DNA from: Desulfobia sp.
Lineage (GTDB): Bacteria; Desulfobacterota; Desulfobulbia; Desulfobulbales; SURF-16
Assembly: GCA_030608985.1 (NCBI GenBank)
Contig: JAUWDC010000132.1
Span: 1 to 5,053, forward strand
DNA: 5,053 nt
Direction: 5' to 3'
Made by a program: the position numbers and the translations under genes. Shown here piece after piece: positions 1 to 4,884 of this stretch; within the stretch, counting starts at the first letter, position 1, and every line of letters starts with the position of its first letter. Under the pieces are notes generated by a model, which was not told the DNA's origin, made no database searches, and saw only the letters and a program-made list of their open reading frames with translations.

Positions 1-451
1 AAAAAAAGAAGAAATTGTCGCTCTTATCAAAGAGCGATTTGATTTCAAGGAACTTTCCATGCGAGCTCTTGGCAAACATTGGAAAAAAAGATCTCTGGAG
101 GAAAAGGATGAGTTCATTACTCTTTTCCAGAAAGTTCTGCAAAACACCTATATTGACAGGCTTAAATGCTATTCAAACGAGAAAATTGTTTTTTATAAGC
201 AGGTTGTAAAGGGGAAAAAAGCATTGGTGTACTGTGCTTTTTTAAGAAAAGGTGGCGAAATACCAATGAAGTATCGGGCTAAAAAAATCAATGATTCATG
301 GCTTATCTATGATATTGTTATTGAAGGTGTCAGTCTAGTGAGCAATTATCGAAAACAGTTCGCCCAAATTATAAAAAAAAATCAGTATGACGGCCTTATT
401 GCCAAGATGAAAGAAAAAACGAAAAAACAAGATGAATGTTCCCGGGAATAA
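1..451 (+). CDS. mlaC: MlaC, periplasmic phospholipid-binding protein (5' partial)
   Basis: This is the C-terminal part of MlaC (Ttg2D family), the soluble periplasmic carrier that shuttles phospholipid between the outer-membrane MlaA complex and the inner-membrane MlaFEDB ABC transporter. The frame is open from base 2, so the gene begins outside the window and the ATG at 59 is internal. The visible 149 residues carry family hallmarks: an RFDF segment, then MRALGKHWKK, then an EEKDEFITLFQKVLQNTY helix, then the GEIPMKYR strand and the signature WLIYDIVIEGVSLVSNYR, followed by a helical, lysine-rich tail. The residues just before the internal ATG fit the family (helix followed by FDFKEL), which confirms the reading frame. 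It overlaps mlaA by 20 bases in another frame, so translation of the two is probably coupled. The signal peptide and N-terminal third are not visible. Confidence 0.93.
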   Translation, partial: KKEEIVALIKERFDFKELSMRALGKHWKKRSLEEKDEFITLFQKVLQNTYIDRLKCYSNEKIVFYKQVVKGKKALVYCAFLRKGGEIPMKYRAKKINDSWLIYDIVIEGVSLVSNYRKQFAQIIKKNQYDGLIAKMKEKTKKQDECSRE

Positions 452-1259
452 ATTTTCACGAATCTTTTTCGCTGGAATTTTATTCCTGTTCTCTTTTCAG
501 CTGAGTATCTCTCCTTCTCAACAATTCATATCATTGTCCATAGGTCAGATTGTATTTGCTGATGAAATTATGGAGGACAATGAATTTGGTGACGAATTTG
601 ATGATGAATTCGATGACGAATTTTTCGAGGAAGAGCAGGATATAGACATTAGTGATCCTTTGGAGCCTGTTAATAGATTTTTCTTTCAGGTAAATGATAA
701 GCTGTATTTTTGGGTATTAAAGCCAGTCGGACGAGTATATGGTGCAGTTATTGCGGAAGATTTTCGCATATGTATACGTAATGCTTTTAAGAATTTGTTG
801 ATGCCGGTCAGGTGTGTCAATAACCTCCTGCAGGGCAAATTTAAAAATGCCGGTATAGAGGTAAGCCGCTTTCTAATTAATACTACTGCCGGAATAGCCG
901 GTTTGGGTGATCCTGCTAAAGATATCTGGGGGCTTGAGTCGAATCAGGAAGATCTTGGGCAGACGCTAGGATATTATGGCATCGGTAATGGTATATATTT
1001 TTGTTGGCCGATTTTGGGCCCGTCAACCCTGCGAGATAGTATCGGCATGATTGGGGATTCTTTTTTAGATCCACTTCATTATCTGAGGGAAAGTGATTAT
1101 GATACTTGGCTATACGTTCAGGCTGGAAAAGCTGTGAACAACACATCCCTTGTTATTGGGGATTATGAAGCATTCTTAGAGGCGTCCTTTGACCCATACA
1201 TAGCTTTACGTGATGCCTACCTGCAGCGGCGTGACAAAAGAGTAAAAGATCTCAAATAG
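432..1259 (+). CDS. mlaA: MlaA (VacJ) outer-membrane phospholipid-removal protein, apparently without lipobox
   Basis: MlaA forms a ring in the inner leaflet of the outer membrane and removes mislocalised phospholipid from the outer leaflet, passing it to MlaC. The 275 residues contain the family signature SDPLEPVNR (74-82), RFLINTTAGIAGLGDPA (146-162), EDLGQTLGYYGIGNG (173-187), the WPILGPSTLRDSIG loop (192-205) and SFDPYIALRDAYLQRR (252-267). The N-terminus has positive residues (K7, R10), a hydrophobic run at 11-24 and a possible signal peptidase I site VFA/DE at 43/44. There is no cysteine before C114, so the lipoprotein anchor of E. coli MlaA appears to be missing. An acidic linker with DEF repeats joins signal and domain. 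The ATG at 432 has no clear Shine-Dalgarno but is the only start that keeps a signal peptide; an in-frame stop at 408-410 blocks upstream extension. It overlaps the mlaC end, which suggests translational coupling. Confidence 0.94.
   Translation: MNVPGNKFSRIFFAGILFLFSFQLSISPSQQFISLSIGQIVFADEIMEDNEFGDEFDDEFDDEFFEEEQDIDISDPLEPVNRFFFQVNDKLYFWVLKPVGRVYGAVIAEDFRICIRNAFKNLLMPVRCVNNLLQGKFKNAGIEVSRFLINTTAGIAGLGDPAKDIWGLESNQEDLGQTLGYYGIGNGIYFCWPILGPSTLRDSIGMIGDSFLDPLHYLRESDYDTWLYVQAGKAVNNTSLVIGDYEAFLEASFDPYIALRDAYLQRRDKRVKDLK
588..623 (+). repeat. Three 12-base in-frame repeats coding (G/D)DEF in mlaA
   Basis: Three consecutive 12-base units encode GDEF, DDEF, DDEF (residues 53-64), preceded by a related NEF and followed by FEEEQD. 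The units differ only at silent third positions and one first codon, so the tandem copying is visible at DNA level. The result is a strongly acidic linker of roughly 25 residues between the signal region and the MlaA domain, presumably facing the periplasm. Confidence 0.8.
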
Positions 1260-1267
1260 CCGAAAAG

Positions 1268-1323
1268 CACCTAAGCTTAAGGTGTGTAAAACATGACGTA
1301 ATTTGGCCTTAAGGGCCTTTCTT
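1268..1323 (+). terminator. Weak candidate terminator after mlaA
   Basis: Two short hairpins follow the mlaA stop. CACCT (1268-1272) pairs with AGGTG (1280-1284) around a 7-base loop, and GGCC (1305-1308) pairs with GGCC (1314-1317) around a 5-base loop, followed by TTTCTT. The second has the order of an intrinsic terminator, but the stem is only 4 base pairs and the T-run is interrupted. CTTAAGG occurs in both (1276-1282 and 1308-1314). Termination here is plausible because the next gene is unrelated and 167 bases away. Confidence 0.3.
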
Positions 1324-1352
1324 AAACCTTATATACCCTACGCCTTACACCT

Positions 1353-1445
1353 GATAGAGAACCATGCTATCTATAAAGTAAAACAATATGTTGCGCAATT
1401 CCGTCAACTCGAAAAGTTGAAATAATATGAAGGACAATTCCGTCA
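1353..1445 (+). promoter_or_regulatory. Upstream region of the cyclic-nucleotide-binding gene: hairpin and 11-base direct repeat
   Basis: A possible -10 hexamer TATAAA lies at 1372-1377, but I find no matching -35. It sits next to a 5-base inverted repeat, GATAG (1353-1357) and CTATC (1367-1371). CAATTCCGTCA occurs exactly twice, at 1396-1406 and 1435-1445, so that the start codon at 1427 lies between the copies and the second copy is inside the coding region. TCAACT (1404-1409) pairs with AGTTGA (1415-1420) around CGAAA, ending six bases before the ATG, where a ribosome binding site would normally lie. No Shine-Dalgarno is visible, so translation start may be weak or controlled. Confidence 0.4.
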
Positions 1446-1882
1446 CCTATAACGAATTTCTCAAGTGCCTTCCTGGTATAAGTGAGGAAGAATTCCAGAT
1501 TTTAAACAGTTACCTGACGTATCGTATTTTTCCACGGGACAGAGTTGTAATGCAGGAAGGAGACCCGGGAGATTTTATGGGTTTTCTCATTAAAGGAAAA
1601 ATGGCAATCAGGAAAGAAACGAGTTTTGACGGAAAATATATTTTAATAGCTATTCTGGAAAAAGGCTCTATCTTCGGTGAAATTTCTGTAGTTGAACCGA
1701 ATCCTCGTACCGCAACAGTAAGTGCTTTAGAAGAATGTCACGCCCTTGTTTTATCCCATGAAAATGCGCAGAAGGTAATTTCTGCATATCCTGAACTTGG
1801 AATAAAACTCCTGTCTAAAATCCTCCGTGTCGTCGGGCGTCGTCTGCAACGATCAGCAGCTCGAATTGCCGACGTTTTGTAA
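1427..1882 (+). CDS. Stand-alone cyclic-nucleotide-binding (CNB) domain protein
   Basis: The 151-residue protein is essentially one CNB (cAMP/cGMP-binding) domain. A short N-terminal helical segment (EEEFQILNSYL, 20-30) leads into the beta-roll (about 33-110), with the typical VVMQEGDPGDFMGFLIKGKM (40-59). The phosphate-binding cassette is intact: FGEIS (83-87), then P93-R94-T95-A96-T97-V98. The Glu (E85) and Arg (R94) that contact ribose and cyclic phosphate in protein kinase A-type domains are both present with the same 9-residue spacing, so ligand binding is plausible. T95 occupies a position where eukaryotic PKG has a cGMP-favouring Thr, but bacteria often have Thr here too, so this does not settle the ligand. 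A C-terminal helical segment (about 112-147) follows and the protein ends; there is no helix-turn-helix, so it is not a CRP/FNR-type transcription factor. It may act by binding a partner. No signal peptide or membrane segment is visible. The ATG at 1427 is fixed by an in-frame stop at 1418-1420. The specific function is unknown. Confidence 0.88.
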   Translation: MKDNSVTYNEFLKCLPGISEEEFQILNSYLTYRIFPRDRVVMQEGDPGDFMGFLIKGKMAIRKETSFDGKYILIAILEKGSIFGEISVVEPNPRTATVSALEECHALVLSHENAQKVISAYPELGIKLLSKILRVVGRRLQRSAARIADVL

Positions 1883-2141
1883 AAAACCACCTTTATTCTC
1901 TAATTCTCATCTCTTTGTATTCGGTGTCAAGAAGGTCAGGTATATGACATGGCCCTGTCAAGATGAATTATAACAAGTCGAAATAAGGTGATTATCATCA
2001 CGAAGAACACGAAGAAAAAGACAAAAAATATTTTTCCTTTTATTTCCTGGTGTTGCTCTTTCGTTTTTTTTTCGTGAATTTCGTGATTAAACAACATTTA
2101 CGTTCGATTTTGGCGTTGCCGTGGGTATGTGATGAAATAGC
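1883..2141. other. Gene-free spacer before the rpmF promoter
   Basis: I see no credible coding region on either strand and no intrinsic terminator directly after the CNB gene. The stretch holds an 8-base direct repeat TGTCAAGA (1925-1932 and 1956-1963), a small inverted repeat TGACA (1945-1949) with TGTCA (1956-1960), a GTGAT-N4-ATCAC inverted repeat (1988-2001), and the larger CACGAA palindrome listed separately. From 2090 to 2141 I see nothing recognisable. Confidence 0.6.
1997..2087. repeat. Long imperfect inverted repeat with CACGAA units
   Basis: The left arm (1997-2020) contains two CACGAAG units 9 bases apart (1999-2005 and 2008-2014). The right arm (2064-2087) holds the complementary TTCGTG units. 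In a single register (positions summing to 4084) all but two of the 24 positions can pair: 19 Watson-Crick and 3 G-T, with mismatches at 2006 and 2007. The 43-base loop includes an A/T palindrome at 2023-2035. No open reading frame or transposase accompanies it, and no clear target-site duplication is seen. It resembles a dispersed palindromic intergenic repeat or a small non-autonomous element remnant. Downstream of the right arm there is no T-run, so a + strand terminator is unlikely. Confidence 0.65.
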
Positions 2142-2169
2142 TTGACATTACGACAGCTTTTTTTATATT
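2142..2169 (+). promoter_or_regulatory. Sigma-70 promoter for rpmF (-35 TTGACA, -10 TATATT)
   Basis: TTGACA at 2142-2147 is a perfect -35 match and TATATT at 2164-2169 is a good -10 match, separated by 16 bases, close to the preferred 17. Transcription would begin near 2176, giving a leader of about 110 bases before the rpmF start at 2287. It is the best promoter in the window and suggests that rpmF starts its own transcription unit rather than being read from the CNB gene. plsX and fabH may be carried on the same transcript. Confidence 0.75.
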
Positions 2170-2208
2170 TCCCTGTTCATTAGAGAACTATTACGATAAA
2201 GAAATAAA

Positions 2209-2246
2209 AAGCCAAAGAGTAATCAATACTCTTTGGCTTAAGAGTA
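2209..2246 (+). promoter_or_regulatory. rpmF leader with two mutually exclusive hairpins; intrinsic-terminator shape on the minus strand
   Basis: AAGCCAAAGAGTA (2209-2221) pairs perfectly with TACTCTTTGGCTT (2227-2239), a 13 base-pair stem with a 5-base loop. The next bases, AAGAGTA (2240-2246), are also complementary to TACTCTT (2227-2233), giving an alternative 7 base-pair stem with a 6-base loop. The two stems share a strand and cannot coexist. The cause is a 9-base direct repeat, AAGAGTAAT, at 2215-2223 and 2240-2248. On the + strand no T-run follows, so it is not a + strand terminator. On the minus strand the long stem is followed by TTTTTATTTCTTT, a classical intrinsic terminator form, although no minus-strand gene is evident. 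It lies in the predicted 5' leader of rpmF, 40 bases before the start codon. Confidence 0.65.
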
Positions 2247-2286
2247 ATTCATAGCTTTAGCATTATTTTATATGGAGGATACATAA

Positions 2287-2478
2287 ATGGCCTTACCCAA
2301 AAGAAGACATTCTCATTCCAGAACCAGAAAACGTCGTTCACATGATGCATTGGTTGCTCCAGGTATAGCAAACTGTGAAAAATGTGGCGAACCAAAACTG
2401 CCGCACCGTCTTTGTGCAGGATGTGGTACCTATAAAGGGCGCACTGTAGTCGACTTAGGTGATGACGATCTCGAATAG
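2287..2478 (+). CDS. rpmF: 50S ribosomal protein L32, zinc-ribbon form
   Basis: This 63-residue basic protein is L32 (bL32), a small component of the large ribosomal subunit. The N-terminus MALPKRRHSHSRTRKRRSHD is the typical rRNA-binding tail. The zinc ribbon keeps all four cysteines, C30-x2-C33 and C43-x2-C46, so this is the zinc-binding form and not the cysteine-free paralogue some bacteria use under zinc limitation. The C-terminus is acidic (DLGDDDLE). A strong ribosome binding site GGAGG (2274-2278) lies 8 bases before the ATG. The gene has its own promoter and a structured leader. rpmF is commonly followed by plsX and fabH, as here, but the usual upstream partner yceD (DUF177) is absent. 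The 297-base gap to plsX is longer than usual for this pair. Confidence 0.97.
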   Translation: MALPKRRHSHSRTRKRRSHDALVAPGIANCEKCGEPKLPHRLCAGCGTYKGRTVVDLGDDDLE

Positions 2479-2512
2479 GCAAGTAATTCATTCGCAAAGA
2501 TTCTAACCGAAT

Positions 2513-2543
2513 TGCCTGCACCACTGGATAAGTGGTGTGAGCA
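2513..2543 (+). terminator. Hairpin after rpmF, possible weak terminator or attenuator
   Basis: CACCACT (2519-2525) pairs with AGTGGTG (2531-2537) around the loop GGATA. Two G-T pairs (2517-2518 with 2538-2539), one mismatch and TGC/GCA (2513-2515 with 2541-2543) extend the stem to about 12 pairs. It starts 35 bases after the rpmF stop. The following bases, GTCTCATTTCTTGT, are T-rich but not a clean T-run, so full termination is doubtful. Partial termination would let L32 be made in excess over PlsX and FabH; that is inference. Confidence 0.4.
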
Positions 2544-2558
2544 GTCTCATTTCTTGTA

Positions 2559-2660
2559 AATGTTTGGCATTGTCCCATATTCGCACGATCAGGACGATTC
2601 ACATAGCCAGCTATAGACTCATCGGCCTGCTTGCACGACTATGAAACAATGCCAAACATT
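2559..2660. repeat. 102-base near-symmetric palindrome in the rpmF-plsX spacer
   Basis: AATGTTTGGCATTGT (2559-2573) and ACAATGCCAAACATT (2646-2660) are perfect 15-base inverted repeats. Pairing continues inward in the same register (positions summing to 5219) without any bulge: 2576-2579 with 2640-2643, 2581-2583 with 2636-2638, 2586-2588 with 2631-2633 (one G-T), 2590-2593 with 2626-2629, and 2595-2598 with 2621-2624. The tip can close with ATAG (2603-2606) and CTAT (2611-2614). That is about 33 in-register pairs interrupted only by small symmetric mismatches. Neither strand has a T-run after the arm, so it is not an intrinsic terminator. No convincing open reading frame or obvious flanking duplication is present. 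It may be a structured RNA element in the rpmF-plsX transcript, or a miniature inverted-repeat insertion. I cannot decide between them from one copy. Confidence 0.75.
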
Positions 2661-2775
2661 CGCCGTTTCACTGCTACATTTTGGTGGTTTTATCAGTAAT
2701 TTGAAATCAAGCCGAATATTTACCATTTCTTTTTACACACCATTTAACATGAACTGTTTGAAGGAGACAAAATAA
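2661..2775 (+). other. Remainder of the spacer before plsX
   Basis: No gene or good promoter is visible. TTGAAA at 2701-2706 could be a -35, but no properly spaced -10 follows (TACCAT at 2721 is only 14 bases away). ACCATTT occurs twice (2722-2728 and 2739-2745). The plsX ribosome binding site AAGGAG at 2761-2766 ends the stretch. plsX therefore probably depends on the rpmF promoter or on one I cannot recognise. Confidence 0.5.
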
Positions 2776-3771
2776 GTGCGCATTGCCCTTGATGTTATGG
2801 GGAGCGACCTGGGTGCCAGTGAACTGGTTGCTGGGGCAGTTCTTGCTGCAAATGAATCAAATTCCCAGATTACTGTCATTGGTGATGAGAAAGAGATAAG
2901 AAGTGCACTTGGCTCCACCGGGGATTCCGGTTCAATTTCTGTTGTTCCTGCCACCCAGATAGTTACCATGGCTGACTCTCCTTTTGATGCTGTGCGGAAA
3001 AAGAAAGACTCTTCGGTTGTTGTGGCTTTTGAACTTCTGAAAAAAGGAGAAGTTGATGCCGTTGTCAGTGCAGGAAACTCTGGCGCTGTCATGGCTGCAG
3101 CAATCAAATTTCTAGGACGTTTGAAAAAAGTTTCCAGGCCGGGAATCGCCGGTATTTTCCCTACATTAAAAGGTCCTGTCGTGATGATGGATGTTGGCGC
3201 CAATGTGGATTGCCGCCCGAAACATCTCTATCAGTTTGGTGTTATGGCCTCAGCATTTTCTCGAGTAATGTTTGATGTTGAAAGACCAAAGATTGGTCTT
3301 CTGAGCATAGGGGAAGAGGGTGGCAAAGGCAACACCCTTGTAAAAGGAGCTCGTGAATTTTTTGAAAAGAGCACTCTTAATTTTATCGGCAATGTTGAAG
3401 GGCGAGATACTTTTCAGGGTGATGTAGATGTTATTGTTTGTGACGGATTTGTTGGCAATGTTTGTTTAAAACTGAGCGAAGGACTTGCAGAAGCAATTCT
3501 TTCTATGCTTGGCGAGGAGATTGGCAAAACTTTGAAGGCCCGATGCGGGTATATGCTTGCACGAGGCGCTTTTAGAAATTTCAAGAAAAGAGTTGATTAT
3601 GCCGAATATGGCGGAGCACCTCTTCTCGGGTTCAATGGAACCGGTGTCATATGTCATGGACGATCAAACAGGGTTGCTATAAAAAATGCAATACGGGTTG
3701 CTGATGAGCTTGCAAGGAATAAAGTGAATGATCATATCCAGAATATGCTTGAAATGGATCATCTAGAGTAA
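2776..3771 (+). CDS. plsX: Phosphate acyltransferase PlsX
   Basis: PlsX converts acyl-ACP and phosphate to acyl-phosphate, the acyl donor for PlsY in the first step of phospholipid synthesis; it is a peripheral protein at the inner face of the cytoplasmic membrane. The 331-residue length is normal. Family motifs are present in order: DVMGSD (6-11, usually DAMGGD), VSAGNSGAVMA (97-107), VMMDVGANVDC (136-146), GLLSIGEEGGKGN (174-186), NFIGNVEGRD (202-211), DVIVCDGFVGNVCLKLSEG (218-236), YGGAPLLGFNGTG (278-290) and CHGRSN (293-298). The GTG at 2776 is the start: an in-frame TAA lies immediately before it and AAGGAG (2761-2766) is 9 bases upstream. fabH begins 27 bases after the stop, so the two are surely co-transcribed. 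The N-terminal motif departs from the usual form by an Ala to Val and a Gly to Ser change, and the Pro that normally follows is missing. Confidence 0.97.
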   Translation: MRIALDVMGSDLGASELVAGAVLAANESNSQITVIGDEKEIRSALGSTGDSGSISVVPATQIVTMADSPFDAVRKKKDSSVVVAFELLKKGEVDAVVSAGNSGAVMAAAIKFLGRLKKVSRPGIAGIFPTLKGPVVMMDVGANVDCRPKHLYQFGVMASAFSRVMFDVERPKIGLLSIGEEGGKGNTLVKGAREFFEKSTLNFIGNVEGRDTFQGDVDVIVCDGFVGNVCLKLSEGLAEAILSMLGEEIGKTLKARCGYMLARGAFRNFKKRVDYAEYGGAPLLGFNGTGVICHGRSNRVAIKNAIRVADELARNKVNDHIQNMLEMDHLE

Positions 3772-3786
3772 GCTCAGAGAGAATAC

Positions 3787-3801
3787 GGCGGATTGAATAT
3801 G
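3787..3801 (+). promoter_or_regulatory. Ribosome binding site that decides the fabH start
   Basis: GGCGGA at 3787-3792 lies 6 bases before the ATG at 3799, a normal distance. The TTG at 3793 in the same frame directly abuts this site and would leave no spacing. ATG codons at 3808 and 3811 are further away. The ATG at 3799 is therefore preferred and gives an N-terminus matching the usual FabH beginning, a few residues before the ISTGSALPE strand. Confidence 0.65.
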
Positions 3802-4776
3802 AATAGGATGATGATCATTAGTACAGGGTCGGCCTTACCCGAAAGGGTTTTGACTAATTTTGACCTGGAAAAAATGATTGAAACGTCCGATGAGTGGATA
3901 ACCTCCCGTAGTGGAATTAAAACTCGACGCATAGCTGGAAAAGGCGAAGAAACATCAAAACTGGCCACCAGTGCAGCAAGAAAAGCTTTGGAGATGGCAG
4001 GTCTTGGGCCTGAAGATTTAGATATGATTGTCGTAGGTACAATCACCTCTGAAATTGCCATGCCGTCATGTGCCTGTCTGGTTCAAAAAGATTTAGGAGC
4101 TGTGAATGCCTTTGCTTTTGATATTAATTCAGCCTGTAGTGGCTTTTTATACGGACTTGACCTAGCTGAAAAGTATATTAAAGCAAATCCCGACTTGAAT
4201 ATTCTGGTGATTGGAGCCGAAAATCTTTCCGCTCACGTCAACTGGCAGGACCGCAACACCTGTGTGCTATTTGGTGATGGTGCTGGTGCGGTAATAGTCT
4301 CGGGAGCAACTCCAGGTAGAGGTATGATAGCCGGCAAGATGTTTTCAGATGGCAGGCTGCATGAACTTCTCTGGATGAACAGTGCACCCAGTCTGAATCC
4401 GGCCACTGCAATTCCGGATCATGATGGCTCTTATATCAAAATGGCAGGCAGGGATGTCTTCAAATATGCTGTGCGTGCCTTGGCTGAAGCAATCACTTAT
4501 GTGTTGAATCAGGAGGGTCTTGATATCGATGAAGTCGATGTTATAGTTCCCCATCAAGCCAATATCCGAATCCTTAAAAGTCTTGCCGATCGTCTTAATA
4601 TTCCTCTCGAAAAACTCTATATAAATGTTTACAAATATGGTAATACATCAGCGGCAAGCATCCCGATAGCCCTTGATGAAGCAAATAGGGCAGGCCTTCT
4701 CCAGGAAGGAAAAATTGTCCTCCTGTGTGCTTTTGGTGGAGGATTTACGTGGGGAGCATCTTTACTGCGTTGGTAA
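3799..4776 (+). CDS. fabH: Beta-ketoacyl-ACP synthase III (KAS III, FabH)
   Basis: FabH condenses acetyl-CoA (or another acyl-CoA primer) with malonyl-ACP to start type II fatty-acid synthesis in the cytoplasm. From the ATG at 3799 the protein has 325 residues, close to the usual 310-330. The Cys-His-Asn triad is complete: C113 in NSACSGFLYGL, H252 in VPHQAN and N282 in YGNTSAASIP. Other hallmarks are the N-terminal GSALPERVLTN, the TSDEWITSRSGIKTRRIA segment (30-47), the FGDGAGAVIVS glycine-rich segment (158-168) and the C-terminal FGGGFTWGASLLRW. It belongs with plsX in one operon (27-base gap). Primer choice (straight or branched) cannot be read from the sequence with confidence. No clear terminator follows: a T6 run at 4785-4790 has no hairpin before it. 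Confidence 0.97.
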   Translation: MNRMMIISTGSALPERVLTNFDLEKMIETSDEWITSRSGIKTRRIAGKGEETSKLATSAARKALEMAGLGPEDLDMIVVGTITSEIAMPSCACLVQKDLGAVNAFAFDINSACSGFLYGLDLAEKYIKANPDLNILVIGAENLSAHVNWQDRNTCVLFGDGAGAVIVSGATPGRGMIAGKMFSDGRLHELLWMNSAPSLNPATAIPDHDGSYIKMAGRDVFKYAVRALAEAITYVLNQEGLDIDEVDVIVPHQANIRILKSLADRLNIPLEKLYINVYKYGNTSAASIPIALDEANRAGLLQEGKIVLLCAFGGGFTWGASLLRW

Positions 4777-4884
4777 CTAAGGGTTTTTTCAGGGATAACA
4801 TCTAGGGGCTGGAACTCATTTCTAGTTTTAAAATAATCATATTTTTAATATACAGTTTCCGGGGTTGCCGGGTTAGGAGCGAAA
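4777..4884 (+). promoter_or_regulatory. Spacer between fabH and acyl-CoA dehydrogenase, weak promoter candidate
   Basis: The 108-base gap is A/T-rich in its middle part. TAATAT at 4846-4851 could be a -10, but no -35 resembling TTGACA lies 16-18 bases upstream. CCGG at 4859-4862 can pair with CCGG at 4868-4871 just before the ribosome binding site AGGAG (4875-4879). Whether the dehydrogenase shares the fabH transcript is undecided. Confidence 0.25.

Noticed and set aside
59..451. ATG at 59 as the start of a short separate gene
   Set aside because: The frame is open to the left edge and the residues before the ATG match MlaC, so it is internal to a gene that starts outside the window.
1988..2001. 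Fur-box-like TGATTATCATCA
   Set aside because: It resembles the core of a Fur site, but only a short core matches, it is about 150 bases before the nearest promoter, and it adjoins the CACGAA repeat. No iron gene is nearby.
2249..2602. Minus-strand open frame across rpmF
   Set aside because: The translation has no recognisable domain, it is antisense to L32, and it partly covers structured non-coding DNA. It is a shadow frame.
2559..2660. Integron attC site
   Set aside because: The arms contain GTTTGGC on the left and GCCAAAC on the right, the reverse of the attC order (RYYYAAC to GTTRRRY), and there is no integrase or cassette structure.
2559..2660. Intrinsic terminator between rpmF and plsX
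   Set aside because: No T-run follows the arm on either strand and the apical part is long and imperfect.
2733..3203. Minus-strand open frame antisense to plsX
   Set aside because: Low-complexity Ser/Thr/Ala composition typical of a frame antisense to a real gene, with no motif and no ribosome binding site context.
3793..3798. TTG at 3793 as the fabH start
   Set aside because: It abuts the GGCGGA site with no spacing, while the ATG two codons later has normal spacing and fits the family N-terminus.
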